This document shows, piece after piece, positions 25,941-37,902 of a stretch of DNA of 64,000 nucleotides (the first letter of the stretch is position 1; each line of letters starts with the position of its first letter). The notes under the pieces were generated by a model. The model was given only the letters and a program-made list of their open reading frames with translations, was not told the origin of the DNA and made no database searches. Both the position numbers and the translations under genes were made by a program. This stretch comes from Selaginella tamariscina (Eukaryota; Streptophyta; Lycopodiopsida; Selaginellales; Selaginellaceae): positions 33,098 to 97,097 of the forward strand of contig PUQB01000207.1 in the NCBI GenBank assembly GCA_003024785.1, given 5' to 3'.

Positions 25941-26011
25941 TATATAGTTAGTGCATTGGTCTGCATGTGTATGATGTCCATACAAATGTTCTAAGTTTAG
26001 CCACACGTGTC
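25941..26011 (-). promoter_or_regulatory. Oleosin promoter elements: TATA, RY core, ABRE/G-box
   Basis: Read on the minus strand: TATATAA-like box at 25939-25946, about 55 bp before the ATG; CATGCA RY core at 25962-25967; CACGTG within ACACGTGTC at 26003-26011. RY and ABRE sites are known targets of ABI3/LEC2-type B3 and bZIP factors in oleosin promoters. Function here is inferred. Confidence 0.6.
25981..26008 (+). repeat. Direct repeat flanking oleosin, promoter copy
   Basis: Same 28 bases as 24284-24311, here containing part of the G-box. The two copies are 1.7 kb apart and bracket the oleosin gene. Confidence 0.9.
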
Positions 26012-26575
26012 ATTAACTAGGTCGATAAGGTAAAAATATTAATTGAATAGACATGCATATATTTATATTTAGCAGATTAAATAAATAGTTAATCAAATAA
26101 CTAAGGTGGTAAACACAATAATAAACATTATTTTTACATAGAATCCTAGTGTTTACTGCTCATGATGAAGTTAAAATAGAAAAACTTTTGATTTACATGT
26201 TCCACTGTTGGGTATATCATTCGTAACAAGTTCAAGGCTTACACTTTATAAAACTACTTGGAAGGAAGCTTCATTCATGTTTAAACTAATATATATTATT
26301 TTGATATTGAAAATTTCCATAACTCCCAGATATTACACTAGGTTGTGAATGAGTCTAAAGAGGGCGCTAAGCATTGGTTGCTGTACAATTAATGTACAGT
26401 TCCATATATTGAGTTTGTGAATGTTATGAACTCGTAAGTAAAGTTTTAAATGTCAATAAATAATGTTATTTTTTAGAGTCCAACGTGTTGTCTTCAAAGC
26501 TGAATACATGTTCATGCTTATAAATATTTACTACATCTCTATATTACGGTGGTAAAATGTTATAAGGTGAATTAA

Positions 26576-26611
26576 GGGCGATTCACACCACACATTAAGT
26601 TGTGAACATTA
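26576..26611 (+). repeat. Harbinger left TIR
   Basis: About 36 bp, inverted match to 29797-29833 with one missing C near the tip and one other difference. Confidence 0.9.
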
Positions 26612-26937
26612 CATTAGATGTTATTAGCTTAATGTTATTAGTTAATGTCATTGATCTTCACACCAGCATTAGTTAATCACAACATTAGAGAATTTTAGTT
26701 AATGTAACTTAATTTAATGTAATGTAAATGACTTCACACTGTATTACATTAAAGTTATTAACATATATGTTCACATATGTTTTACATTAACTTTATATTA
26801 AAAGCTCAAATTTTGTATTATGTTTCACACTGCAGTTACAAGGTATTCGAGGAGTTTTTCACGTACAATATCTCCTCCTTGTTCATTCTGTTGTACTCTA
26901 TCCTCGTCTTCTTCAATGGGTTCAGCTTCCGGCAAAT

Positions 26938-28160
26938 CTAACTCCGCAATTCTTCATCAACATCTGCATCGCCAATATCAATGAGATAGTTATGCAGCAC
27001 ACAGCAGGCATAGACAATATCAGGAACAATGTCAGGTTGCATTCGGATCTTTGAGCCAAGTATTTGGAACTTTCCTGCACAAAAACCAGTTAGAATTCAC
27101 GTTCGAATGCTTTTTCATACCTTTTAGAAGTCCAAAACTACACTCCACGATCTGACGAGCTTTTGAAAGCTCGTTGTTGAAGAACTTCTTGAGGACTGAA
27201 AGGTTTGTTGACCGTCGAAAAGGCACCATAATCGCTGGGCTGCAAGGGTAGCCTTTGTCTCCGAGAAGATATGGCTTCAAGCTGTATCCGAGAAGCTCAA
27301 AAACAGGTCTGAAGTATCTCCTCTGCTGCTACACGCTGGTAAAAACCCGAGTTCCTCCAAACTCGAGCGTCGTGAACGGATCCTGGCCAGCCACAACAGA
27401 TGTCCAAAAACCTTTTCTTACTATCTACGACAGCCTGAAGTGCAACGCTATAACGGTGATGCTTGTAGTAAACTTCACCATGATCTCGAGGCTTTTCAAC
27501 TTCGATCTGAGTTCCATCGATGCAGCCAGCTACATTTGGTAGTTGTGTAAGGTCTTGAAAACCTTGTATGATCACTCTCAACTCTTGAGCAGAAGCTGGA
27601 AACTTGATAACTTCACCAAGAATGTTGATGATAGCATTGCACGTCTCGTTGACGATCTCTATTGCTGTACTCTCACCTATCCCGAACCTCTCAGAGATGG
27701 AAAGGTACTTTGATCCATGTCTCAGCTTGTACAGTGTGCATGCAAGTCGAATGCGAACTGGAATAGCGCTTCTGTAATGTGTATCTTGCTTCACAACAAC
27801 ATTGTTGAGACGAAGTACCAGGTTGTCGAACGTTTGCTTCTTGAGGCCAAAGTTCTTCTTCCACCTATGATCGTCGTAAATCATCTCGACAAACTTGTCA
27901 AACCAGACAGTCGACCGTGGTTTAACCCACCAAACCCGATGAACCTCTGGCATAGCCGCTGAAACAACTAAAGCATTCGAGTGAAATCGTTGAAGTACTT
28001 GTTCCTGTGTTGTCTCGTCAACTTCAGTGATCTCTCGTAGGAAACGCTTCCTTTTCCTACTCTCGTTCTGTATTCTTCTTCTAAACTCAAGCTTCTGTTT
28101 ATGCAAGTTGATCCACTGTCGTAGTAGAAGGATAACAAGCAACACTTGGAGCATGTCCAT
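26938..28160 (-). CDS. PIF/Harbinger DDE transposase
   Basis: Endonuclease that cuts and joins the element ends. DDE residues are recognisable: D in GCIDGTQIEVEKP, D in WPGSVHDARVW, E in RQIVECSFGLLK. It starts MDMLQVLLVI, then basic N-terminal helices. A 46-bp intron (27120-27075, GTATG...TGCAG) joins GLLK to GKFQILGSKIR in frame; the protein ends VYACCVLHNYLID...EELRS at 26938. One frameshift near 27320 separates EEIL from RPVFELLGYSLKPYLLGDKG. Apart from that break all catalytic blocks are present, so the copy is young or only miscalled. Confidence 0.9.
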
Positions 28161-28277
28161 TGCTTAACTCAAGAACCTTGGAAACAAAACAAGATCTTAT
28201 TAATAACAGCATTACAAGCTAGTTTTCATGAGATGCCTGCTTTGCAATTGCAGCTACTAATGCAGCTAGAGTGTTGT

Positions 28278-29342
28278 TCATCTGGCTGTTAGAGGCTCGC
28301 TCCATCTCAAGCCGTTCGGCTTCAAGTCTGATGAACTCGGCATGTCGAGTTCGTTCCATCTCCAACAAGTCTGCATGGCGTTTGCTCCTATTCTCCTAGC
28401 TGCTTGCAACATCTTCAAGTATGAAACGTTCCCTTCCTTGAAAGCTTCAGCCAAACCAGTTTGAGATGAAGAGTCGCTCTTTCTCGCCTTCCTCTTGAGC
28501 CGACCTGTAGAACCAGGCACACGATCTCCAGGGACCCGATCTTCAGCTACTGTTTCACTTCGGTCTGAGCTCGGAGACATAGCTGCATCTGTAGTTGCAC
28601 GCCGTAGTTGCACCACCTGCAGCTGTAGCTGCACCCGTAGCTGCTCCACCCATGGCCGTAGCTGCACTCGTAGATGCACCACCGGAACTAGCAGCTTGTC
28701 CACTGGAACCACTTGCAACACTACTGTCTCGAAGCTTGGCTGGTGTGATGTTTGGTTTCTCCGAGAGCAAGTCATCGAGTTCGTCAAACGCCTCCTTCTC
28801 TATGAAGCCAAGATGTTGAGCTGTTCTCTCTTTGGGAGTCATGAGGAAGTAGTTTGAGCATCCGGTTGTTGCATCATAAGCCTTGACAGCTTTGTAAGTT
28901 GTTGTCAAGTTCACCCACTTTGTCTTGCACCTTTGTCACCATCACGTTCAAACCCGAGCTGACGTAGAGAAGCCGAGATCCTATCCCATTTCTCCTTAGC
29001 TGAAACCATTTCGCACGATCAACACAGCCATCGTAGTAGCCAAACTCTGTAGCTTTCGCTCTGATCAAAGTCATAACCTCGTCATGGCTCCAATTGGCCT
29101 GCCTATCTCGAGCGTTTTTGCCAGCTACTCTAAGACCCAAATGAGAAGCCGAAGAGTTGACATTCAGGCCGAATTGAGAAGTTGAAGAGCGAATGCACTC
29201 CTCTACAGTGGTGATTGCAAGCTCGTCTGCTGGCAGTAGTTCCCCCAGCTGTTCCTCTGAAAGGGAATGCATCTATATGCTCATCTATCTACAATGTAGG
29301 AGGAGCTTACCTTGTAGTCGCTTGTTTGGAGCTCTCGCCATT
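28278..29342 (-). CDS. Harbinger Myb/trihelix-like DNA-binding protein
   Basis: Accessory protein that in this superfamily helps the transposase bind its ends. The start MARAPNKRLQ (ATG at 29342) is followed by a GT donor, then sequence from about 29255. A trihelix/SANT domain reads NWSHDEVMTLIRAKATEFG, then SAKEKWDRISASLRQLGF and RCKTKWVNLTTTYKAVKAYD, with the conserved tryptophans. The three pieces lie in different frames, so at least two single-base shifts occur around 28915-29010. Downstream is an Ala/Gly-rich low-complexity segment, then a basic helical tail ending near 28278. Confidence 0.75.
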
Positions 29343-29366
29343 TCCACGGCCTAATCTTGTCCTTGA

Positions 29367-29588
<222 letters not shown>

Positions 29589-29796
29589 TAAATTAATGCC
29601 TTGGCATTAAGTTAATGCCAAGAAATCTTGGCATTAAGTTAATGCCAAATTTATAAAGAAAACATTAACTCAACATTATCTTCTAATTTAATTTTTGACT
29701 AGTGTGAATAGATTTGCATTAGCAAATGATTACATTATCTTTTAAAATTTAATGTAATGTTCAGGCGGTGTGAAGATAATTACATTAAAATTTAAC

Positions 29797-29833
29797 TAAT
29801 GTTCACAAGTTAATGTGTGGTGTGAATCGGCCC
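29797..29833 (-). repeat. Harbinger right TIR
   Basis: Inverted copy of 26576-26611, flanked outside by TAA. Confidence 0.9.
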
Positions 29834-29844
29834 TAAGATCCATA

Positions 29845-30083
29845 TAAGTATATTTGTGTTTTAAGAAAATAAAATAAATATTTGCATTATAGATTGGGCA
29901 TGAGATGTACTTATTTTGAAACATAGTATATTTGTGTTTAGAAAATAAAATAAATATTTGTACTATAGACTGAGCATGATGGATGTACTTATTTGAAACA
30001 CATAGTATATTTATTTTTAAAAAAAATAAAACAAATATTTGCATTATAGACTAAGCATGATGGATGTACTTATTTAAAAACAC
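29845..30083 (+). repeat. About 75-bp tandem repeat, three units
   Basis: Three copies of an AT-rich unit built on AGTATATTTGTGTTT, AAATAAATATTTGCATTATAG and GCATGATGGATGTACTTATT, directly outside the Harbinger right end. Copies differ by small indels. Confidence 0.9.
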
Positions 30084-33000
30084 ATTTTCAACTTCACAAA
30101 CTGATTAACCATCCTCATTACCAACAATGAGGAATGTAAATTGTGTACTCATAAAAACTAATACTTCACAATAACCTCAAAAAATGTAAAACTATATTTT
30201 CATTCTGTATGTTTAAAAAAAACCATACATTGTAAAGGTTATGTGGCAGTGATAGCTTGGAGATGTAGTTAGAAGTTACTATAACAATACATTTATAATA
30301 CATAAATCTACTACTATAGTTATCTCTATAGATTTCTCTGTATTTAGCACTATAGCAAACCTATATATCATTGTAATTACATTATATAATTTATAAATGT
30401 AGTCAACTTTGTAGTTATGTCTATAGGTTTTAATATGTATTTCATATTATAATTAAAGATTACTAGTATAACAATGTAATATCTTTTCATTATTTTATTA
30501 TTGACATATATAATCATTTTAAAATTTAAATTTAGACTTTTCAAACCATCTCGGATTCAAATTTCTAATCTTAAATAATTGAACCATTTCGGACTTAGAC
30601 ATGAAACAGCTTGGATCGTTACCTTAGACCATCTTGAACTCAAATACTAGACTTCTTGTGTGTGAAACATTAGCATGTGTGTCTTAAGCTGAGTTAATCT
30701 ATAGAGTGTGTGTAACATAACTGAAAAAATATAACATGATGTTTGATTATAATGCAGCATCCACATTGAAACTCAAACCACTACCAACTTTTTTCCTTGC
30801 TAGAGGACGATGTTCTTCAAGGTGTGAACTTTGAACTTGAGACCACAAGCCTTGTTTTTGTAAGATATAGTTATATACTATTATATAGAGATAGTATACA
30901 TGAACATGCTTAACTACACTATATATTATATATAATATTATTAATATAGAAGTTATGCTCACCTCATTAATAATACTTGAATGTATTCCAATAAATTTGT
31001 TGTGATATAACATTGTTGCACAAGGATAATATGTTAATTTTCTTAACAAAGCCACTTCAAGTTATAACAATGTGTTAAACAAAAGTGTACCACATTGGAC
31101 TTTGTCTTTCCCATGATTACACATTATTTATGCAAACTTATATGATTATTGTGTTGAATCTAGTTAAAAAAAACTCACTGCTTATGGTGATATATACATA
31201 ATATATACAAATAATATGATATACATATACATGTGTTAATGTATTGTATGCATTAATATTCAGAACATAAAGTATTGTTATTTCATAGAAATTTTTATCA
31301 CATAATAATTGATTACATATGATCGTGACACCAAACACATATTATATCTTACTTTTATAAAACATATCAACTTAGTTTTTTTGTATGCAGATTCATTCGT
31401 CCAAAACAAATGCTTATAGAGATCAATCTCGTCCCAACAAATACTGAACTTTAGATGTTGAAAACTTTTGGACCATTTGTGTAAAAAAATGTTTAATTCT
31501 TTTTATAATAATATAAACTTTTTACATACAATACTTATAACATGATACAAATTTGTGTAAAGTTGGGTGTGAGATAATAAAATTCAAGTAGTAGATTGGT
31601 TTGAGAATATGAAAAGTTATAATTGTTGTTTTAAGATTTAGGTGGACTTTGTATATGTATGTGTGTGCACACATGCATTTGTTTTATATAACAAATGTTC
31701 TTGACAATTGAATTTATTTGTGTGTGTGCATATATAACTTTGTTTGTGTGTATATATAGCAATGAGATTGTCACTTTACTAATGTATATATCTAAATTAT
31801 AATTATACAAAGACAATTAGCATTATGTTTGAATGCAAAATATAATTAAGTATATGAATAACTTTTTTGTAAGTTATTACACCAATTTACGTAAAGAAAT
31901 TCAAGGACTTGCCGTATTGGCTTACCATATTAATTTATCATATTGGGTGTTTCAAGGAAGATTTGTGTTCTTAAATTAAGTTTCTTACATATTTTATATA
32001 TATTCCAAGTTTAAGTTTAAGTCCGAGTTTAAGATGGTCTAAGGTTTGAGATGAAGATCGAGTTCAAATGGAGTGAGTCTCTCGTTTGTAAATCTATTGA
32101 AGGGGATTGCAAATTTAATCATGTTGTAAGGGAAGAGCTACTATAACTCTTGGTATGAAGGGATTAACTTGGACATTACTGTGGAAACAATTCATTAATT
32201 ATTATCAATTCATTCTTTGATTTCATTTCTTCCAATCTAAAACCTTATAAACCCTATAAACCAAACAACCCTAGTTCTTTTAGTCTTGATTCAATCTCAT
32301 TAAATGATGCTGATTAAATATTATCCTTGAATATATCAAAAACATATATTAAAAAAATTGAGACATACATCTGTACACATCAATGATGATTTTCAACAAT
32401 AAATTTACTTCATGTGTTCTTTGCATATGCACTAATTTTTTTATGCTTTTATTATAACTTATTTAAAACTTCTTTCATAAAACGCTGGGACAATCAATCA
32501 TATTAAAAAGTTTTAAGAAAATAAAAAATAAAAAATTTAGGAAAGAGTTTTGAACCATGGAGGGTTTAAGACTTTAATGATTTATACTAAAACATTTCTT
32601 CCAAATGCTATCAAAATAGGTTAGCAAAATTCAAGCTTGCTTTAAGCTATTTACATATTAAATATGCATATATATAGTCATTTTATATAGATATAATATA
32701 CATATATATGCATTAACTGTACTTATATATATTCCGATATTTACATAAGTTTATCATATATATTTTATTACATGATAATAAAATAAAACAAAAAATTTAG
32801 AGTAAAAAGTAATAATTTTTAATAATGTATTAATACAAATTATAATCGTAAATGTAACTTGGCCACATGATATATTCATATATTTAATATATTTGTTTCA
32901 TATAACATAAAATAAGATACATAAAAAGACCATTAATTTTAAACAGTCAACCTTGAGATACATTGAAACAGTGAAAAGCAATTATATTAATTATTCATTT

Positions 33001-33329
33001 TCAAATATTGATATAATATAGCCCTAAGATACATTAAATAGTGAGATACAAAAACAATAACAAATACAACCTTAAGATACATTAAAATAGTGATATACAA
33101 CCATTTTAAATTATTAATTCTTAATTAGTGATACACCTACATGCAATGAGATACATCAAAATAGTGTTATACATATCTAAAGTACATCAAAATAGAAGAT
33201 ACAGACTTAAGATACACACTTGGACCCTTTATTGTTAACATACAAAAATAAAGTATATCTTGGTTGAGAGATACAATAAATTGTATTCCCTTCGACTGTA
33301 TGTTACTTCTACAGTTTGAAAAACTAATT
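30084..33329. other. AT-rich spacer without recognisable genes
   Basis: Very AT-rich, many stops in all frames, no conserved protein seen. 32947-33215 holds about six degenerate copies of an AGATACATYAAAATAGTG motif at 30-70-bp spacing. The remainder looks like decayed repeat DNA. Confidence 0.6.
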
Positions 33330-33831
33330 CTTGTGTCCCATCCTCAGTACTGAGGATTAAGTATTGCCATACAAGGTTGTAAGTTCAAACCTCATGCACC
33401 ATTCTTGACTCGAGGATGAAGCATGGCTACATAACAAATATGCACCTCCATAGGGCTATGCACCATCCTCGATGACAAGAATGAACAAAACTCGTAAAAT
33501 TCTGAAATCATGCATTCTCAGTGTTAAGGATGGGACATGCACATAATAGGACTTATAATTTATGGAGCTATACATCATCCTCAACACCAAGGATGGTGCA
33601 TTGCCTCAAAAGGTACGAGTTCAATTTTTTTTCGATGTACAATATTAACTTTGCCTAAAAAGAAATTAAACTCACAATCGTTTGGAGGTCATGAGTTTGA
33701 TTCCTTTTCAATATACAATATTAACCTCGCCCTAACAAGGTTCAAACTCATAACTTTTTAAAGCCATGCATAGTCTCGTCCTAGCATGGTGCATGGTCTT
33801 AATAGGTTGTGAATTCAATTCGTTTTGTATT
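33330..33831 (+). repeat. Array of palindromic minisatellite units, left part
   Basis: Units alternate ATGCACCATCCTYGR...CCAAGGATGGTGCAT with AAGGTTGTGAGTTCAATTCC and its inverse, joined by ACAATATTAACC-like linkers, so single units fold back. The outer retrotransposon interrupts the array; it resumes at 49163. Confidence 0.75.
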
Positions 33832-34415
33832 TGTCACAACCCGATACAGGACACAGGATGCAGGATACAGGATTCCGGATACATGATTACAGGATGCAGG
33901 ATTTCGGATACAGGATACGGGTTACAGGATATGCTTGCAGGATATTCCTACAGGATATACCTATAGGATATTCCTATAGGATATGCCTATAGGATATGCC
34001 TAGAGGATAAGGGACACTATTCTTAGCTCATGACTAGATTAGACTCATGACTAGATTAGCTTGGAGTTGTGAGCATAAAAGCTCCGACCTAATTGTTATA
34101 CAATCAGTTACTATCAACACCAGTCATTCTACGATTATTCTTGTTCCTTGTTCTTGTCTTGTTCTTGTCTTACTCTTTGCCTCCTGCTCCTGTCTTGCTC
34201 TTGGATCCTGTCTAGTTCCTATCTTGTTCCTGGATCCTATCTTGCGCTTTCCTGTCTTGCTCCCGGATCCTATCCTGATCCTGTCTTGCTTCTGGATCCG
34301 TCCTGTTCTTGTTCATGTTCCTAGTTCCTGTCCTGCTCTCGGTCCTGTTCCTGAGGCAAGCCTTCCTGTTTTCGGAATCCTACTCGCTTCCTGGTTATTG
34401 AATCGTGGCTTGACA
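33832..34415 (+). repeat. Outer element 5' LTR
   Basis: It starts TGTCACAAC and ends CTTGACA. The U3 part holds about fifteen short AGGAT units (33843-34010). A TATA-like CATAAAAG lies at 34074-34081 and the predicted RNA start AGTTACTATCAA at 34106. Downstream is a CT-rich stretch of repeated TCCTGT/CTTGTTC words. Confidence 0.92.
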
Positions 34416-34417
34416 GT

Positions 34418-34429
34418 TTGATAGTAACT
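34418..34429 (+). promoter_or_regulatory. Self-priming primer-binding site
   Basis: TTGATAGTAACT begins two bases after the 5' LTR and is the exact reverse complement of AGTTACTATCAA at 34106-34117, the likely transcript 5' end, about 31 nt after the TATA-like box. No TGG-starting tRNA-complementary site is present here. This is the layout known for Tf1/sushi self-primed elements. Confidence 0.7.
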
Positions 34430-34513
34430 CTTTTCATAGCTCTTCGTTTCCAGCTACTTTTTTTTCCTTGATTCTTTTTCTTCGTTTTTCTCCTTTCTTT
34501 CTTTCATAAGATC

Positions 34514-34954
34514 ATGGCTGATTTTGAGCACTTTCAACGCGAGCACCAAATGTTGCTTCATGAGCTGGCCACTTTGCGCCAAGTGGTCACCGATCTGCAA
34601 GGCTCCACCCATGGGCACATGCAACTGCTGATGCATCCTCCAAGGCTGCTGCGCAGGCTCTCTATCAGGCATCGGTGGTTCCTTCTTCATCGAACTTTTC
34701 TCCGGAGCCGAAGCATGCCAGAGAAGTTCAGTGGCAACCGTGCTAATTTTCAAGGTTTCCTGAATTAGATCCGACTCTTGATCCGCATACAACCAAGGCC
34801 GCTACTCGACGGATGCACAAAGGTTGGCCTTTTGGCATCCTTACTAAGTGGATCTCCACGAGCTTGGGTTGCTCCCTTGCTGGAGCGTGACGACCCATTG
34901 ATGGAGGACTTTGAAGGTTTCGTGGCTGCCTTTGAAGCCTGTTTTGGAGATCCT
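34514..34954 (+). CDS. Outer element gag, 5' part
   Basis: Starts MADFEHFQREHQMLLHEL, with a helical N-terminus, then MPEKFSGNRANFQGFLN and, in another frame, ASLLSGSPRAWVAPLLE and FEGFVAAFEACFGDP. This is the capsid-like retrotransposon gag of the sushi/Tf1 group. It is broken by a one-base shift near 34766 and then by the nested element inserted right after FGDP. The continuation lies at 44057. Confidence 0.85.
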
Positions 34955-35496
34955 TGTAAACAGGAAAAGGGCTCTCTGCCTCACCTTTCCTATTTAACCT
35001 GTTTCCTTCACGCAGACAGGAAACCTTTCATACAACGTACAGGAAAGGCTACACCCTTTCCTTCTCAACTCTCAATATATCTGTATATATATATATCAGA
35101 CTCTCCCAGTGCCACTATGACTGGTCTCCAAAGTCAAGGGCAAGAACGGATTTTGGCTATTGCCTTGTTAGATCCATTCATTGAGAGTACATAAACACAA
35201 CAAGATTCTCTAATATGCACCTTTCATTACTAACATGACACAAAAGACAAAGTGTAGAGAACCTTTATCTCCTGCTAAAACTTCAAATGGAGACCCTTCC
35301 TTCGTTGCCCTAACTTCCCTTAACTACTTTCTCTCGCCACGTCATCCTTTTCCCTTTTCCTTTTCCTTTTCCTTACCTTTTCCTCTCGGTAAGGATTTTC
35401 CTCTTCCAAAGCCTTTCCTTCCATACTTACTACGGACCTTCCTACCCTTATTCTCTACAGTAGGACGTCCTATGCTCCTAATATTTTCCTTTAACA
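34955..35496 (-). repeat. Nested element 3' LTR
   Basis: Matches 43500-44051 with small indels; contains a CTTTTC-rich stretch at 35340-35400. Confidence 0.92.
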
Positions 35497-35510
35497 CTGC
35501 CCCCTCCTTA
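35497..35510 (-). other. Nested element polypurine tract
   Basis: On the minus strand TAAGGAGGGGGCAG lies immediately before the 3' LTR. Confidence 0.75.
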
Positions 35511-35525
35511 TTTGTTGCTGTGTCC

Positions 35526-37887
35526 TCACGGCAACACATCCTGCGCATCATCCTGATATTCCACCTCCTCCTGATCCTTATACTTCTGAAACTCCGCCTT
35601 TTCCTTATCGAGCTCCTGCTGCACCATTGCTACCTGAAGACGAAACGCCTGCGTCTCCTTCCTAAGCTGCTCGTTCTCGTCCTGAAGACGCTGGAATCGT
35701 CCACCACACCGACAATATGTGGCAGTCTGCTGGGTTTCATCTCTTGCTCGCACTAACCTCTGGAACAATGTCATCGGCTCTTGTGACGTCACCGTGGGCT
35801 TAAGCTCCACCACCGGACTTGGAGTCCTCTGCTTAATCGGTCGCTGAATCCCCTTACTCACAAGTCCCTGGAGTGCCGTCATCTTCGGCGCCATCACGCT
35901 CTCCACTGCTTGTACAATGAGCCGCTGAATGTCTGCCCTATCTTTAATCGTGTACCCAGCGTTGACCAAATGATTGAATAGACTCGCCGCCATCTGAGTT
36001 GCGTCCAAAGCCTCATTCCCTCCTCCAACGACCTGTTCCACCATCTCCGACTGAAGCTGCGCTAGAACCTGTGCAAACTGAATTTGCGTGTCTGTAGTCT
36101 GCACCTCTTTTCGCGCAAACGCCTTCCTGCGCTTGAAGGAGATATCCGCCTGCATTCCGCCGTCAAGATTCTGCTGATTCGGCTCCTCCTCTTCCAGGCG
36201 GAAATCAGTCACCGGCATACCCTGCGACCCACTTCCCCGATACATCCCTCGTCCATACATACCTGTATGTGTGCGTGGAGAATGCTGAAAGGGCGGCGGA
36301 TTGAACTGATGCCTCGGAAACTTCGCTCCCCGCCATCTCCTCAGCTTCTCTCGCAATTCCCACTACTTCCTCATCGGTTATATCCACCGTTGTGGGTGTA
36401 ACCGTCGGAAAGGAATATCCGAGGATACTTTCTGCTTGTCCCCGATCTCCACCGTCTGTTCCCCAACCGTTGGCTCACCCTCATCACATCCCTTCTTCTT
36501 AAAAGGGTCTATCTCTCAACGGGATTATCATCATCCGTCTCTCACGCAACAGTTTCATCATATTCTCCTGTTCCTTCCCATCGTGGTTCCAGCTCCGACT
36601 GAAGTTTTCCACTCTCCTGCCTGGCTTTTGTTCTCCGTTCCTTCTCAACCTCCTTTGGTTCCTCGTCCTCTCCAGGTTCGTCTCTTCCTCCTGTTCCATC
36701 GAAGGTTCTTCTTCCCGTATGATCTCTTCTAACTGCTCGTCTTCCTCCTCGTCAAGGTCTACCACTATTCTCGGCTCGGAGTTATCCTGTACTCCTAGCT
36801 TTGACTTCTTACCTTTCTCACCGATCTAGTATTCCTCCTTGCGGTCGTTGATCTCTCGACCTTTGATTTCTTCCTCTTTGGCGTTCTCTCCACCTGTTTT
36901 CCTCCTCTGCCTGCAGGTCAACCTCTATTCCTTTTCCCTTCGTCTCCCCCATCTTGCGCTTGGTTTGCTTCTTCTGGAGTGACTCCGTTTCTCTCCTCAC
37001 TTGCTTCATACGCGCGACTATCTCCGGCCCCGCCGGTTCGCCGTATTGGCGTACATAATCCGCGATTATCTGTACCCATGTGAAGGCCATCATGGAAAGG
37101 CTCTCCCTTCTTTCTAACTCCTGCATTGCACAGAGGTGCTCCCTCAGCCTTTTCAGCAAATACCTTGCCACTCCTACTGGCCTCTTTCCTTTAATCCATC
37201 ATATAAGACATGACCGGATTCGATGCTGTAATATAAGATGTCCGAAATTCAAATGCGTTAACGATAAAATTCATCGCTAACTGCGTTTCCTCCCTCAGGT
37301 CGGAAAGCTTCAACCCCACCTTGCTCACATACTGTTTGCCTTCCTTTAAGTACTCTGTAGGTGTGCCTTCTCGGCCTTTACCTCTCCTTCCGAATGTGGG
37401 AGGTGAAATACCTCCTCCACCAACCTATCGGTGAAAAGGAGTTTCCTCTCCTCTGCATAAGCTACAAATCCTGTATCCGGCTTCTCCACCTTCTCCCATC
37501 ACTAAGGTGAAGCATTCTTCATCATGAGGCTCGGCATCTCTTAGAATCTCCGCGTATGGCCACAAGCCTATCTCTCGCAGAACCTTCTCCATTTCACAGG
37601 AGAAATCCCATTTGGTGTGCATCAGCTGTACATTCCCCACTCTCTCCATCCGGAGGATTCACCAGCTCCCGGCAATTCCGCGCAGACACAAGACCCTTCT
37701 TTGCCGACATCTCTCTCTCACTGCGAAACCCTAGATCTGCTGCCTTGTTTTTCGTGCACTTCAGAGAGCAGAATATGCTCTTCAACTCAACATAAATATT
37801 ACTCCCTTCAACGAGGTATTTCCTTATCTTATTAAGGTTAACCTTTCCTTCTATTATCTCTCCTTCCAATGTTTCCAAATCCACCAC
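35526..37887 (-). CDS. Additional ORF downstream of integrase, unknown function
   Basis: About 2.36 kb of minus-strand coding potential between the pol end (GPFRV near 37905) and the polypurine tract. It begins MVDLETLEGEIIEGKV and continues through frame-broken pieces (LREIGLWPYAEILRDAE; ELERRESLSMMAFTWVQ; an acidic stretch DEEEDEQLEEIIREEE) to an intact 276-codon segment (36356-35526) starting MREKLRRWRGAKF. The last 70 residues form a coiled coil (LQDENEQLRKETQAFRLQVA). No signal peptide or clear transmembrane segment is seen, so the position is env-like but the product is not obviously an envelope. I do not recognise the family. Confidence 0.6.
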
Positions 37888-37902
37888 ACCTTCGTCCTTT
37901 AC

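Noticed and set aside
34047..34421. 124-codon Cys/Leu/Ser-rich frame across the 5' LTR
   Set aside because: Lies wholly in the LTR, built from TCCTGT repeats and mirrored in the 3' LTR; not a gene.
35342..35551. Basic Lys/Gly/Arg-rich frame at the nested 3' LTR
   Set aside because: Falls in the CT-rich LTR repeat and is copied in the 5' LTR.
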